A stretch of 64,000 nucleotides of DNA from assembly GCA_963576735.1 (NCBI GenBank), contig OY755186.1, positions 11,891,970 through 11,955,969 of the forward strand. The letters are read 5' to 3'. The position numbers were made by a program, and so were the translations under genes. Source of the stretch: Bedellia somnulentella (Eukaryota; Arthropoda; Insecta; Lepidoptera; Bedelliidae). Shown piece after piece: positions 1 through 11,705 of this stretch (the first letter of the stretch is position 1; each line of letters starts with the position of its first letter). The notes under the pieces were generated by a model. That model was not told the DNA's origin and searched no databases. It saw only the letters and a list, made by a program, of their open reading frames with translations.

Positions 1-1130
1 ATTCAGATATTGTTTCTCCAAATAATTTGAAGTCACTTTCGTAATGGGGAAAGGAAAGCAGTTTAAAATTGCATGATTCTCGTACCATACTCCCGTTCAT
101 TCCAAAGATATGAAAAGCTGTGGATAATGCTCGTTTCAGACGCGTGCCAGCGTAAGATGAGTTATTTTTCCTTCATTGTTCTGAAAAGTCAGGTACTAAA
201 CACTACTCAATACTGGCTGCTTCGTAAGTCAACGCAACAAAATAATTACGGACTCCTAAATCTTTACATAAATCTCAAAAAGCAAGTATCTTAAGACCTT
301 TCTTATCTTATAGACACCATCTCTTTACCAAATGGTGTAAAGTTACAATGACACCCACAAACTATTATCTAAAATAAGATACCAACAAAAAATGTGTTCT
401 CATGCTATTAATCTTTAGTAACAGTTTTGCTTGACGTTTCTAAATCTATGAGATTGAAAGAATTCAATGAAAACTCTACCGATACTGCCTCACAGTGGAC
501 CTTTCAATGTAAAATTCACGCCTGAATTAATTTCATACAATTCTGAGTTAATTGAATGTGTAGAACATTTTTTATCTTTTAATCTGTTGGTCGTTCGTTT
601 GTTGATGTTTTAATAATAACCTGGGCTCGTTTTGACAATGGGAATATTTTTGCAACGTAGTGTGATGGCGCAATTATTATTATGTTATAAGTATAAGTTT
701 AAACAGAACGCTTCGTTGATTCTTTACAAGATGGAGTTACTTCTTTAATATACACTAAAGAGAAAAATGATCGTAATATGTAATGCAATATGTTCAGATG
801 TGCAAGCCTAAAAACATGTTTGTAAAAATATGTTAGTTTTGCTATTATTGCTAAGAATTCAGAAATGGATGAAGCAAAGTGTTTTATTTCTTTTTGTCAT
901 AGTTCAGTTGCAAAATATGCATGAAGGTTGATTAGCTAAGATGTAATTGATACTCCTACATTGTGTCCTCACTTTTGGCCTTTCCAAAATCTAGTCAGTA
1001 TGTAAGTCTTAAACGTTTTTCAGGATTGTTAACGATGAGGAAAATTCATGTATTTTTTTTAACTGCCCGCTCTATGCGTGTCTCTAAGTTATATAGGATA
1101 GAGATAAAAATGGAATCATAACCAGTGACC
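1..1130. other. Intergenic AT-rich DNA, nothing recognised
   Basis: I see no coding region, RNA gene or recognisable mobile element here. The short open frames are AT-rich and have no domain-like content. Confidence 0.5.
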
Positions 1131-1133
1131 AAG

Positions 1134-1376
1134 CTAGATACCTATGTCATACAGCGCCACGCTCACGACTCTTGGGAGGCTTATACCAGTGGCAGGCAAG
1201 GATGGTACTAATTTGGGGTACTTCGATGTCGCCAGCAAAATCGATGTCCGGAGTAGTATGTTCTGTGTCTGTGAGTAGCCTCTAATGGCACGGATCAACG
1301 AGTCCTCGGAAACTGAGAGATATTGTGTAGTAGACCGCAGATCGTTAGAGTGGATTGGACTCATGGATCCTATCAT
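1134..1376 (-). other. Unrecognised 80-codon open frame in a GC-richer island
   Basis: This open frame stands out because the island at about 1130-1430 is clearly richer in G+C than its surroundings. The predicted product is rich in S, T and L and has no motif, signal peptide or membrane segment that I recognise. Upstream, the minus strand stays open for a few codons before the first ATG. It could be a relic of a transposon gene, an exon or chance. No function is proposed. Confidence 0.18.
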
Positions 1377-1464
1377 AGTATCTACAAGAAATTCCTGTGA
1401 ATTAATCCTTGATTGTCCTGAGTTCTAAGTCTCTTTGGAGACTATCTTTGTGTTGTAATATATT

Positions 1465-1576
1465 TATACATACATATAATCACGGCTATATATTCCTAAA
1501 AAGGGGTAAACTAAACGAGAGCATCAGAATTGGAAATTTCTCAATACTTCTTTGCGTTTAGTAGGGAAAAAGATTG
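1465..1576 (-). mobile_element. Family-A SINE-like fragment, diverged
   Basis: The fragment starts with the (CATA)n tail complement and the 'cacggctata' tail region. It continues through a degraded version of the family's 3' third. The rest of the element is missing. Confidence 0.55.
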
Positions 1577-4500
1577 TTTACATAATGATTAAAAATGAAA
1601 AAGTTCTAATATCCTTAGTCGACTTTTTGTATGTCATAAACAGGAAGAAATTGGTTAGTGCTTTTCGAAGCCATCTAATATATTTGCAGATGAATTACAT
1701 AATATACATACGCCTTATTTATTTTTTGTACTTAACTAGTCCAAATATATCCTCAACTCATAAAAACCTTTCCTTCTCGAATACGTTAATAATCCTTAAT
1801 TTCCGTAATATTTGTGCAAAGTATGTGACTTTTACGAGATTCCCCATTAGTTTAGATAAGTGTGAGCTATTGAGTGATGATCGCTGGGTGTGCAGGCGAC
1901 CCGCCATATCTTCAGTTACAAATATTTTGGAAATATTTCTCTGACTTGTCGGTGCTTTATCTACAGCCTCTTCCTTTCGGTTGCTTCTTATAACACACGT
2001 TAATCTAGTTTATTCTTTATTATAAAGGCTATAAGATTAAATGCGAGTTTCAGTGTAATGGAACTTACGATTTTCTTCTTTTGAATCAGCATTGATTATC
2101 TCACGCAGCGATCTTTATGAAAAACCATAAATGAATATCTGCAAAAACGTTAGCCACTAATTCAGAGTAGGGTTGTGCTGAAAGTTTTATTTCATTATTA
2201 ATTATTTTCATTATAAGTATTTTGTATAATAGCTACAATAATATTAGTTACAATAGGTTTTAAAAATTATATACTTAAAATTTTCTAGAAGAATAAATAC
2301 AATCAAATGTGAAATTAGAAAAATTGCTTATTCATCGAAATAACAGACTAAATCTTTAATAATAAATAAAACTTCTTAAAAACTCTCGAAACATATACCA
2401 AAAACAGTATTTCAATTATATTTGAAGAGCACGCACGCAACCCTAACGCAATCTTTCATCTCGTGCCACGTAATTTGACACTTTTCCCTGACAAAGACCA
2501 CATTTGCTCGACGCACAGACAGACAGACAAACGCACGCAAAAACACGACTAGATGCCGCTCCACAAAAAGTAATTAGCGTTTTTTGTGGTCCCCGTTTCG
2601 CTCCAAATTTATGTTTTGAAGAATTCGAATAAAAAATGGAGGAGTCCGCACGTGTTTAGCTGAGAATATGCGAACTGTAAACTATGTCTTATTTTTCATA
2701 ATTAGAGCGTGAACGTCGAGGATGTGATGGGATGTGATAGACAGTGTGGGCAATCGAGGGTTTTGGTTATTCGGGGTGGTCTACCTTAGTGGTCATGATT
2801 CGTGGTTCACACAATGTTTCGTAAATATATATTCATATTATATTTATGTAATAATTCTCTTGATCAATAAAAAAAACGGGATTAAGGAGATTTTTTCGAT
2901 GTCGATGTTCGATGTCAGGCTGTAACAATATCATGTACATTTTCAAATAAACCCAGCATATGACTATGAATAGGTCAAAACTTGCGTTCTAACAACAATA
3001 GGCATTTTTTTATTATTTTGGATTTGTATGTAAAGAGTTAACATGGTGAAACATTTACTAAATGTTTTGAACGGTCCCGTAAATATATTTAAAGCCACGA
3101 TAGTTGTCTGTCTATTGTATTGTATTGTACCTATTCCTGCCACGAATTTTCTTATTCTGAAACTCTGGCTTTTTCTTTTGAGGATTAATAGCCAAGACCA
3201 TATGTATTTATGTGTGTTTTATGTAGCTATTCCTATATATGAGATACTAGGAATCAAGAAAGAAGAAGGAATAAGACGGATCCCGTTGGTTCTCTTTCTA
3301 GCAAGAACCTAAAATACTCATATCTTTCATCTGCTATAGTTTTCGAAAACAGTTCTAGCAAAAGCCTTTATTTAAAATATACCAGTATATAAAATATATT
3401 CAATCCAAAACCTGTGCCGTTTTTCTGTCTCCTTACTTTACCATAACAAAAATTACATAAAAAGTATTCAAACAAAAAACGAATGAGCGGTGAACAGTGA
3501 AGTAAATCAAACAGTGCATTGCAAACTCCGATGCATTGAAAGATAAGATAAATTGAATAAAGACACCGTATCCCGAGGCGATACGAGATCCGTATCTAGT
3601 TTAATCCGGACAGGAAATGCTTTGTCCTCTTCCAGATGCGAAATACCTCACCGTTTTTCAGTGATTGTTAGAACCGAGAAACTACTGGGCGTGGTCCGAA
3701 TTGTGCGAACTTCTATACAATGTTACTCGTAGGTCTTTGGAAGCACTTCTTAGATGTCGCGGTACAAAAATATGAGTTTCATGTAAAATTAGACTATGGA
3801 TGTTGTGTAATCAGCCGCTGTGATCTTCTGTTTTTTTACGTCTTGTTATATTTTATTCTGATTTTCTAGGCTAGATTTGAGGGTATGGAAGGTGAAAATA
3901 CGTGCTAGTGGATTAAATATATCGTAATCTACCCGGGTAACAACTTAAAAACCATATGATTTATAAACTAACATTAACTAATAAACAATACTTATTCATT
4001 GAAATAAAAGCATTCAGCTCGAATTTCAAGACAAATATAAAAATCTCTTTCAATTAGTCTCAATATCAGTAATTTGTTCATACTACTCAGCCATCTAATG
4101 AGGTGTGCATCTTACTCAAGTATTAAAAGACTCCGGTTTACAAAAACCAATAAGGAGTAATTCAGGCGGCAAACTAATTCCAAAAAGAGGTTCTTCTGTT
4201 TCCAAAATAAAGCGCGCGCCGAAGCGGCAACCTTTGTGAAGGATTACGAAAACACCAAACTGCAATATGTAAGCCTTCATATAAAAGGTATAACGTATAG
4301 CTTTATAAAAACATTACTTTGCCTGTTTGGCATTGGGTGCAGTTTAAAGGATTGTTTTTACAGCTTCTCTAAAACCCTTTGTCGGGTTTGCGGAATCGGG
4401 ATATTTTGAAAAACGCATTCGCGTTTGTTTGCCAACGCGTTTTATGTGAATCCTTTTTATAGTTGATGCCATAACACTTAAACTGGTTTATTGTGTTAGA

Positions 4501-5837
4501 TGGGTTCGCTTGATTAGGAAGACGCGTATTAAACCACTTTGCACGTATACGATTTTAGAAACCTACCTCAACAGATAAGAACTCAGTCTTAAATGTGGAG
4601 AGGCCGATTCGTGTAACATTTCTTTCATTTATTAGGATTGAAATCGAATATCATAAGTTGACCTTAGATTCGGCCGAACCCCTTAAAATTAAAAAAAAAT
4701 ATTCTGTCAATTTTGCTGCGTCACAGTATTGTCATGGCTGAGCATATGGTTTACTTCTTCTTATATCCAGAGAGAAGCTTTTATCCTGTACACTAAATCA
4801 TAATAAAAGCTAGTGATAATAAATTTATTGACACAAAAAGAAAAAGAGCTTCTACAAGAGACCAGGATATTTGAAGTGAAGAAAACTGTTCAGCAGTAGA
4901 TGCCTGTAGGATGGCATGGTGATGATGAAAAGATTTTTTATGTACCATAGTAATAATTATGTAATTATATTTAAAAAATGCTGAAAGCAATATGAATCCT
5001 ATTATTTAGTGTAAAAATAACACAGATTTCCTACACTATCAGGATCAATCCCGTGTTTTCTATCTTCATGAACGAATTAGTCTACAGATTTTTCTATCAA
5101 ATAGACGTTCAAATACAGACTTTATATACCTGCCTTTTTGATAAAAACGTGTTCTCCGTGGTTGTCCTCTATCGACATTACTATATGAGTACCTATTACT
5201 TTCATCCACCAAAAAAAAAAATGGTTTCGCCATTAATTTCTCTCAATATACATAATTCATAACCTGTTATACAGCTACTAAGTGTTATTGCTAACTTGAA
5301 AATACATATTATCTTGGCTATAAAAGAGTGCGAAGTTCAGTGGCGACTGGGAACCTCCATTAGAACTAGTCGGAGGAATTTCACATGTTCTGCTTGCAGC
5401 CATTATATTGCCGATAGCTCGGAAGCTTCGACTTCAGTATTTTATTAACTAGATGTTAAAAGAAGTAAGTACTTAATTTCTGACGTCCACAAAGCCAAGG
5501 AAAAAATAATGAACAAAAAAATAACGATTGAGAAATTGTTATTGTAATACTGTACTAAGATTATTTTTAATTGGTCTCGATAACTCAAAAACTAAATTTT
5601 ATCATAGCATTAAAGCAGAGTCTAATATAATAATAACAGATTTATTATAAGCAATATAAATAAATAGCGTGAATAGTTAAATGAGGCTTTGAAATATATC
5701 ACATTCTTATTTCACTCATCTAGGTCCTCTAATCGTCGTGCCACTTCATCCAATCTATACTTATAATAAATCTGTAGAGAGGTCAATTCTGTACATGAAA
5801 TATATTTTCAAAATAACTATCAGGTGATGATTAGGGA
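1577..5837. other. Long AT-rich intergenic stretch
   Basis: No gene or repeat is recognised. A TATAAAAG at 5319-5326 is followed by TCAGT at 5337, but the spacing of about 20 bp is short for a TATA/Inr pair. The open frames at 1552-1944 and 3043-3312 are AT-rich and look like chance. Confidence 0.45.
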
Positions 5838-5872
5838 TCGATACTGATGCCAAAAATGCAATCAGTAAATTT

Positions 5873-5918
<46 letters not shown>

Positions 5919-6724
5919 GGTTTGTATGTTCCTTATGGAAACAAAAACTACTCGACGGATTCTAACGAAAGTTGGTACAATTATTCTTCATACTCCCGCG
6001 CAGGTTTTTGTATACTTTCCAGCAGAGTAGTAAAGGGGAATTTTGGGAAAACGGGAGAAGTTACTCCATTTTTTAAGCTTCTTTCGCGTGTGCAGCCTTA
6101 ATGGTTAAACTTACATAGAAATCATGTATGGCGGAAAAATTCTGCATAAAATTATCTAAAAAAAATCCCCAACAGTTTATGTCTATCTTTTACGGTTGAC
6201 TCACAATAACACGTGTAATTCCTGTGCTTAGCAGTTCGGAACATTCTGATTATATTTGTTTACTCTTACGTTTGTAAACCTCTCACTTATCCCTAATTTA
6301 AAAAAGGTAACATTATTACCTATTCAATAAAAAAAGAATCATAGAAATCGGTAGACAAACACCGAAATTATACATAAAATAAGCCATCGCGCCCGTGACC
6401 AAAAACCAAATCTTTATTAATTTATATATAACATATTAGGTGGCGCCAGTAGTTGCATCCTACATCACGTAATGATTTATTTTTCAGATTGTTATATATA
6501 TTTCATAGCGTTTTATTCTAAAATTTGCTATTTAATGGAAATACTGAACCGTTCATTAAAGCGCATTCAAAATCACCAAACTACACTGTTTAGGGAGTGC
6601 TATAAATTAAATATATTGAAAACATTGCGCTGAATTTCACAATGCTTAAGCAGGGACTGAAGAAAGAAACCTCAGATATTTAAAAAAACAACGCTACCCG
6701 TGCGAAGCTGGGACGATCCACTAG
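5838..6724 (+). mobile_element. Non-autonomous Helitron-like element
   Basis: The 3' end has the hallmark of a Helitron: a short hairpin (CCCGTGCGAAGCTGGG) followed within about 12 bases by CTAG at 6721-6724, with a T next to it. The proposed 5' end (TCGATACTGATGCC at about 5838) is less certain. Near the 5' side is a (GTCT)n run at 5874-5917, then a segment with the sense 'actactcgacggattctaac' seen in lepidopteran repeats. No Rep/helicase coding sequence is present, so it would depend on an autonomous partner. The open frame across the microsatellite is not a gene. Confidence 0.6.
5874..5917. repeat. (GTCT)n microsatellite
   Basis: About eleven uninterrupted TGTC units lie inside the 5' part of the Helitron-like element. 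Confidence 0.95.
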
Positions 6725-7278
6725 TCATTAATATAATTTTCATATCACAAAGAACTCAAAACTGCATTGCATTAATAAATCAAATCTGCTATTGTTGTTG
6801 CAACAAAAATACTTTTGAGTTTTTTGCTTTTTAGCATAACCCACTCGAAATAGCCGGAAGCCATGTGTGCACAAATATTTAAAAGTGGTCTACCAAAAAC
6901 TTTTTTACGTTTCGAATATTTTTTATCCGGGACAAAATTTATTTAATGGTTACTTTGGTAATAGAATCGAACCTTTTTCGTTTGACAAAGAATTTCGTGG
7001 CCCCTAAAGATTAGTGTCAGTATTGTTAGTTGTTTTTTGGATTCGAAAAGTTTTTTGTCCGAAACGTGACTGCGACATTAATAAATAACAAATAGTCTAA
7101 TAAGGGCCCGAAAAAACGTGTCCCTGATATTTAATATTTTTGGATGACCAGTTTTTTGACGGAATATGAATTTATATTTTTCTTAATTATAATAGCTGAG
7201 ATTGTGATGAATGATGACACATAGTGTCGTAGCTTTGATCGTAGTTGGCTAAATTATATATTATATAGACAAACGCCC
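6725..7278. other. AT-rich intergenic DNA
   Basis: No gene or repeat is recognised. Confidence 0.45.
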
Positions 7279-7406
7279 GATTTTTGAATTTAGTATTCAA
7301 GCTGAGAACGACTTAAGTATCGTTTTGTCACATTCAGTTGTTAAGATTTCTATGCGACAGAACGATACTTAAATTGTTCTCAGCTGGAATATTCAATTCA
7401 GAAATC
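7279..7406 (+). other. 128-bp foldback hairpin, candidate hairpin RNA or small MITE
   Basis: Two 51-nt arms (7279-7329 and 7356-7406) are inverted copies around a 26-nt loop. They match at 44 of 51 positions. In an RNA read from the plus strand, four of the seven differences become G:U pairs, leaving only three true mismatches; on the minus strand they would be A:C mismatches. This fits a transcribed plus-strand hairpin. A degraded foldback transposon is the main alternative, because loosely complementary gccc/gggc flanks lie just outside. No known mature microRNA was recognised. Confidence 0.5.
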
Positions 7407-7604
7407 AGTCGTAAGGGCCTAAGTATCTTTGCAGTATGCTATCAGTTTCATGATCAAATCCTCACAAATTTTTGAATGGACCATAAGAAAAAAAAAACCA
7501 TACATTTGTAACAATTAAGGGCCATGGTTTTATCAACCAGAGATTGGCTTTGTAATACCTACTTGATTTGAAGCGATTATATGGGCCACATTCCAATAAC
7601 CATA

Positions 7605-7853
7605 CATACATACATATACTCACGGCTATAAATCCCTTAACGGGGTAGCCAGAGCTTTGGAATGAAAAATTCCTCAGCCACTTTTGGAAGTTGATTGGGA
7701 AAAAGATGGTAATAATAAATGTTTTTGGTGACGGGTCTCCAACCACATCGCCCAAAAATCACTTAATAAGCCCCTTTACCCTTAGTCGCCTCTTACGTTC
7801 ACCCACGGGTAGAAATGGGGTAGTGTTATTCTAAGCCGACACTACACGGCTAT
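7605..7853 (-). mobile_element. Family-A SINE-like retroposon, full length
   Basis: This is an intact copy of the window's commonest repeat, about 250 bp, with its (TATG)n tail on the left. A perfect 12-bp target duplication (CCAATAACCATA) flanks it at 7593-7604 and 7854-7865, showing retroposition and fixing the ends. The open frame at 7462-7755 runs through it and is not a gene. Confidence 0.85.
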
Positions 7854-7865
7854 CCAATAACCATA

Positions 7866-8668
7866 TCAGCCAATTATCAGGTCAACTACTAGGTTCCTTC
7901 CTCCTTTATATATTTTGCGAATACCGAACACTTCTCAAAAATAACAGATAGATTAATGGCAATCTATTGAGGTCCAACTGGCAATAATTGTTATTCAGTT
8001 GTGTTCGAAACATATTCATTGGTCCTTTGAAAGTGTGTCCTATAAATAATGCTTTTATGCACCCGATTGATAACAAACTCAAAGCAATGCTTTAAGGATG
8101 GATGATCTCTTAAAATAACAAGTGTTTGCTTCAATGATTATCGACAATACATATACCTTTAGCTGCCCATGAAAGCCTTCTTAAGTTACACCGTTTAATT
8201 CACCCTAACTTCCAATTAACATATAGCGAAAAGTAATTCTAGTTGTCATTGAAGTAAAGTTGGTTGTTGTTTGACGATGGTAATTCTTAGATTTGTGAAA
8301 TATTTTTTGGATTAGATGCTTTAAATGTTGGGAATTCAATTTATTTTTGTTTGATATTTAAAGAGATATTTGTTGAAATGTCATCGAATAAAACGTTCGT
8401 GCAGCGTCACAACCAACTTGGTTCACCAAAACACAATGTAACATTCATCTATTGATATTCCGCTATTTAAATGGTTTTACACATTTATAATATGAGTTAC
8501 GGTAAATAGGATCTTTTGTTGTGCTACCTTTTATTTCGTTAGAACGTCTTTGTATGATAATAATACTCTAAATTCTATTTCAATATTTAGACGATAAGTT
8601 ACAAGAGTGTTTCGGATAATAAAAACAAATTGTATTTAGTTGATACGCTCGAGGTTTATTAATATTTC
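7866..8668. other. AT-rich intergenic DNA
   Basis: No gene or repeat is recognised between the family-A copy and the Harbinger element. Confidence 0.45.
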
Positions 8669-8671
8669 TTA

Positions 8672-8701
8672 GGGCCAGTTTCACCACTCATAGATAAACT
8701 C
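8672..8701 (+). repeat. Left terminal inverted repeat of the Harbinger element
   Basis: It starts GGGCCAGTTTCACC and pairs with 13676-13705 read on the opposite strand, with about three mismatches over 30 bases. The 5' neighbour is the TTA target duplication. Confidence 0.93.
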
Positions 8702-8900
8702 TCTGATAGCCTAGTCGGCACTTATCTGCCGGATAAATAACAAGTTTCGGTTTCACAGGTCTTAGATAGTGATATCTTGCAGATAAACTCCGTGGTATCT
8801 TATCAGTCACATCAAGTGACTGTTAAATTCTTATCCGGCAGATAAGAAACTTTTTTCACATTTTTTTTTATAATTTCCCGCCTTTTGTCTACGGTAAATT

Positions 8901-11192
8901 ATGAAACTGCTTTACCATTGTTCAAATTGTAATAAGAAGTGCTCTAACATGGACCTTTTTGAATTTTTAGAAGACGACATTGACGAATATTATGAACATA
9001 TTATGCGTCCTCGAAGGCCCCGTGTAATTTGTCCTCGCCCAAATTATTTTGAAATTCTTGATGAGACAGACTTTAGGACACGATTTCGACTCAGTAAAAG
9101 TGCTGTTATTAATATTCTCACGTTAGTAGAAAGTGAAATAAAAACTAATACGGACTAGTAAGTATTAAATTTTACATACATACATACATATACTTACGGC
9201 TATATTTCCCTAGAAGGGGTAGCCAGAGCTAAGGAATTATAAATTCCTTAGCCACTTTTGGAAGTTGAGTGGGGAAAAGATGGTAAAAATAAAGGATTTT
9301 GGTGATGGGTCTCCAACCGCATCGCCCAAAAATCCAATAAAAAGCCCCAATACCCTTAGTCGTCTCTTACGACACCCGTGGGTAGAAAGGGGTAGCGACA
9401 TTCTAAGCCGGCACTACACGGCAACTTAAATTTTATATTTTCAATTTTGAGCATGCGTTTAAATTCGAGAACCTAATTTAAACGCAACTGTATGTAAATA
9501 ATTATTACGATTACCGGGCAAATTGCGATATATTCTGTAGCCTCCGGGTAAAAATCAATATATTAATAAATACTTCTTATGCATTGACGCCTTAAATTAA
9601 AACTGTATTTATGATAATTCCGTTATACATATACACAAGGCGTCCCACGACGATGCCACACGGAGGGAAAGTACCTACATTACATATTAAAGATAGGATA
9701 ATTTTACAGAAATATTTTTTTCTTGAATTTGTTTAGTTCATTCAATTTGTTTTTCAGTAATTTTGCGGTTCCACCAATGCAAAGATTATTGATGACCTTG
9801 CGATATTATGCAACTGGAGCATTTTTACTAGTATGTGGTGACTTCGCTGGAGTAAGCAAGGCCACAGCAAGTAGAATAGTGAGCACGGTTTCAAAAGCTT
9901 TAGCAAAATTAAGACCCATGTTTGTGAAATTCCCAGCAGACGTCACGAACATAAATGAAGGATTTTATGAAATAGCAAGATTTCCTAGGGTTGTTGGAGT
10001 CATAGACTGTACTCACATTACCATTAAATCACCAGGTAAGATTGATTTATGACTTTATCTGAAATTATTTTAAGTGAAGCACTTAACTTTGTGGAGCGGA
10101 GGTTGCCCACTCAAGTCGTGAGTTATGGGTGTGAAACATAAGTTCTAATATTCAAAAGTCATATATCATCATAATTAATTGATATTTTTCATTCAGCAAC
10201 CGTGATGGCCCAGTGGGTAGAACACTCGGTTATCGTGCAAACGACTAGTGTTCAAATCCTGGGTCGGGCCCACACCAATTTGTCTTTTCTAAAGACATAT
10301 GTGTGGTTAATTTATCATGGTTGTTAACGGTGAGGGAAAACATCGTGAGGAAACCCACATGGCTCAGTTGTACTTAGTCATGTGACAGTGTATTCGTACA
10401 AAACGGCGATAGGCCTGCCCCCTATCACGTGAGTACACTGTCCATGCAAAACGTGGGTACTCTGAACACCAGGTGACAAAGTCACGTGATGTTCAGAAGT
10501 ATTAGTACCTCTGCCAACCCCTTCGGGGATATTCGGCGTGAACGTTTATGTTTATATGTATGTTATGTTTATTTTTATTTATTAGAAATTATTTCAAAAT
10601 ATGTTATTCTCTTTCAGGAGGAGAAATTGCTGAGTGGTACAGAAATAGAAAGGGAAACTTTTCAATAAATGTACAGACTGTAGCTGACCCTAAATTAAAA
10701 ATATTAGATATAGTTGCGAGATGGCCTGGATCATGTCATGATCAAACAATTTTTAATAATTCTCGCATGAAGCAACATTTGATTGACAGAGATTTTGGAA
10801 ACAACCTGATTCTAGGAGACAAAGGTTATGAAAACACAAATTATTTGTTAATACCTCTCCAAAATCCACAATCAGCAGGTGAGCACTTATACAATGAAGC
10901 TCAAATCAGGACAAGGAATGTTGTGGAGAGATCCTATGGAGTCTGGAAAAGCAGATTTCCTGTTTTGTCAAAAAAAATTACTTTGCACCATTCAAAAGCC
11001 GAGGCAATCATTGTGGCTTGTGCAGTGCTTCACAATATTGCCATAGACATGGGCGAAGAAAGTTTTGAATATGATATGCCAAATAACAATGAAGAAAATG
11101 ATTCAGACGAAGTCAATAATAATTTACATGGAAATAACAGCCAAAATGCTGTGAGAAATGCTATGATTAACTATTTTATGTCTTTATTATAA
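8901..11192 (+). CDS. Harbinger transposase (HARBI1-like DDE nuclease), three exons
   Basis: The product cuts and joins Harbinger DNA as a DDE-type nuclease in the nucleus. I rebuild it from exons 8901-9157, 9758-10035 and 10618-11192. The junctions are GTAAGT/TTTTCAG and GTAAGA/CTTTCAG, with phases 2 and 1 that join cleanly, giving 369 residues. A second ATG at 8949 would give 353, closer to the usual HARBI1 length of about 350. Visible landmarks are the helix-turn-helix-like region MTLRYYATGAF and GVSKATASRIV, then the catalytic triad D169 (VIDCTHITIK), D246 (GDKGY) and E282 (NVVERSYGVWKSRF). All three residues are present and no stop or frameshift is seen. Intron 1 contains a family-A SINE-like copy and intron 2 a tRNA-type SINE. 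The splice sites are inferred from sequence only. Confidence 0.88.
9175..9425 (-). mobile_element. Family-A SINE-like copy inside transposase intron 1
   Basis: This full-length copy is flanked by a 10-bp target duplication, TTAAATTTTA, at 9165-9174 and 9426-9435. It lies wholly between the predicted donor (9158) and acceptor (9757) of intron 1, so the Harbinger reading frame is untouched. It is younger than the transposon it interrupts. Confidence 0.85.
10197..10568 (+). mobile_element. tRNA-derived SINE (family B) in transposase intron 2
   Basis: The head has an A-box-like segment (GTGATGGCCCAGTGGGTAG) and a B-box-like segment (GTTCAAATCCTGGG) as in tRNA genes. The body includes a short inverted repeat (gaacaccaggtgac / gtcacgtgatgttc), and the 3' end is made of TTATG/TTTATG units. 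It lies inside intron 2 (10036-10617). The open frame at 10486-10668 is a product of this repeat. Confidence 0.85.
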
Positions 11193-11353
11193 TTAGTAAA
11201 AATGTATTTCAAATTATTTATGTCAGTGTGTGGTAGTTAATAAATAACATAAATTGATTGTTCACTAATTTTATTTTGTCCTAACACCATTATACAGTAA
11301 TGTATTAAAAAAACAGAGAATTCTAGTCACATAAAATATACTTTACTTTATGA

Positions 11354-11442
11354 CACCATCTTTTCCCCATGCAACTTCCAAAAGTGGCTGAGGAATTTTT
11401 AATTCCCTACCCCTTCATGGGATTTATAGCCGTGAGTATATG
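11354..11442 (+). mobile_element. Family-A SINE-like 3' fragment between the two Harbinger genes
   Basis: Only the last 90 bp or so of the family is present, from 'accatcttttcccc' to 'agccgtgagtatatg'. It lies between the stop codons of the two facing genes. Confidence 0.7.
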
Positions 11443-11705
11443 TTACGTTATGTTATAAAATATAACTTATAAATGTTGAAATTTAACTTTAAATGAACAC
11501 CATTAAACTACTCCATTAAAAAAAGAACAAGGGGACAAGAAAATTTTGGTAACAACAAAAAAAAATATACAGTATGTTATACAGTTGTAGCTGAGCAAAA
11601 GAAAATTAATAATAAATGTGAATCCCAAAAACCTAGTAAAATAAATTTCAGGCACTAACAAATAACAAGAACTGAAACATAATTAAACATTTTAAATGGG
11701 CCACT

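Noticed and set aside
5319..5341. TATA/Inr promoter
   Set aside because: TATAAAAG and TCAGT are only about 20 bp apart, and no exon follows.
5874..5917. CRISPR-like or structured repeat array
   Set aside because: It is a plain (GTCT)n microsatellite inside a Helitron-like element.
10486..10668. Open frame between transposase exons
   Set aside because: It arises from the family-B SINE in intron 2 and the start of exon 3 in another frame.
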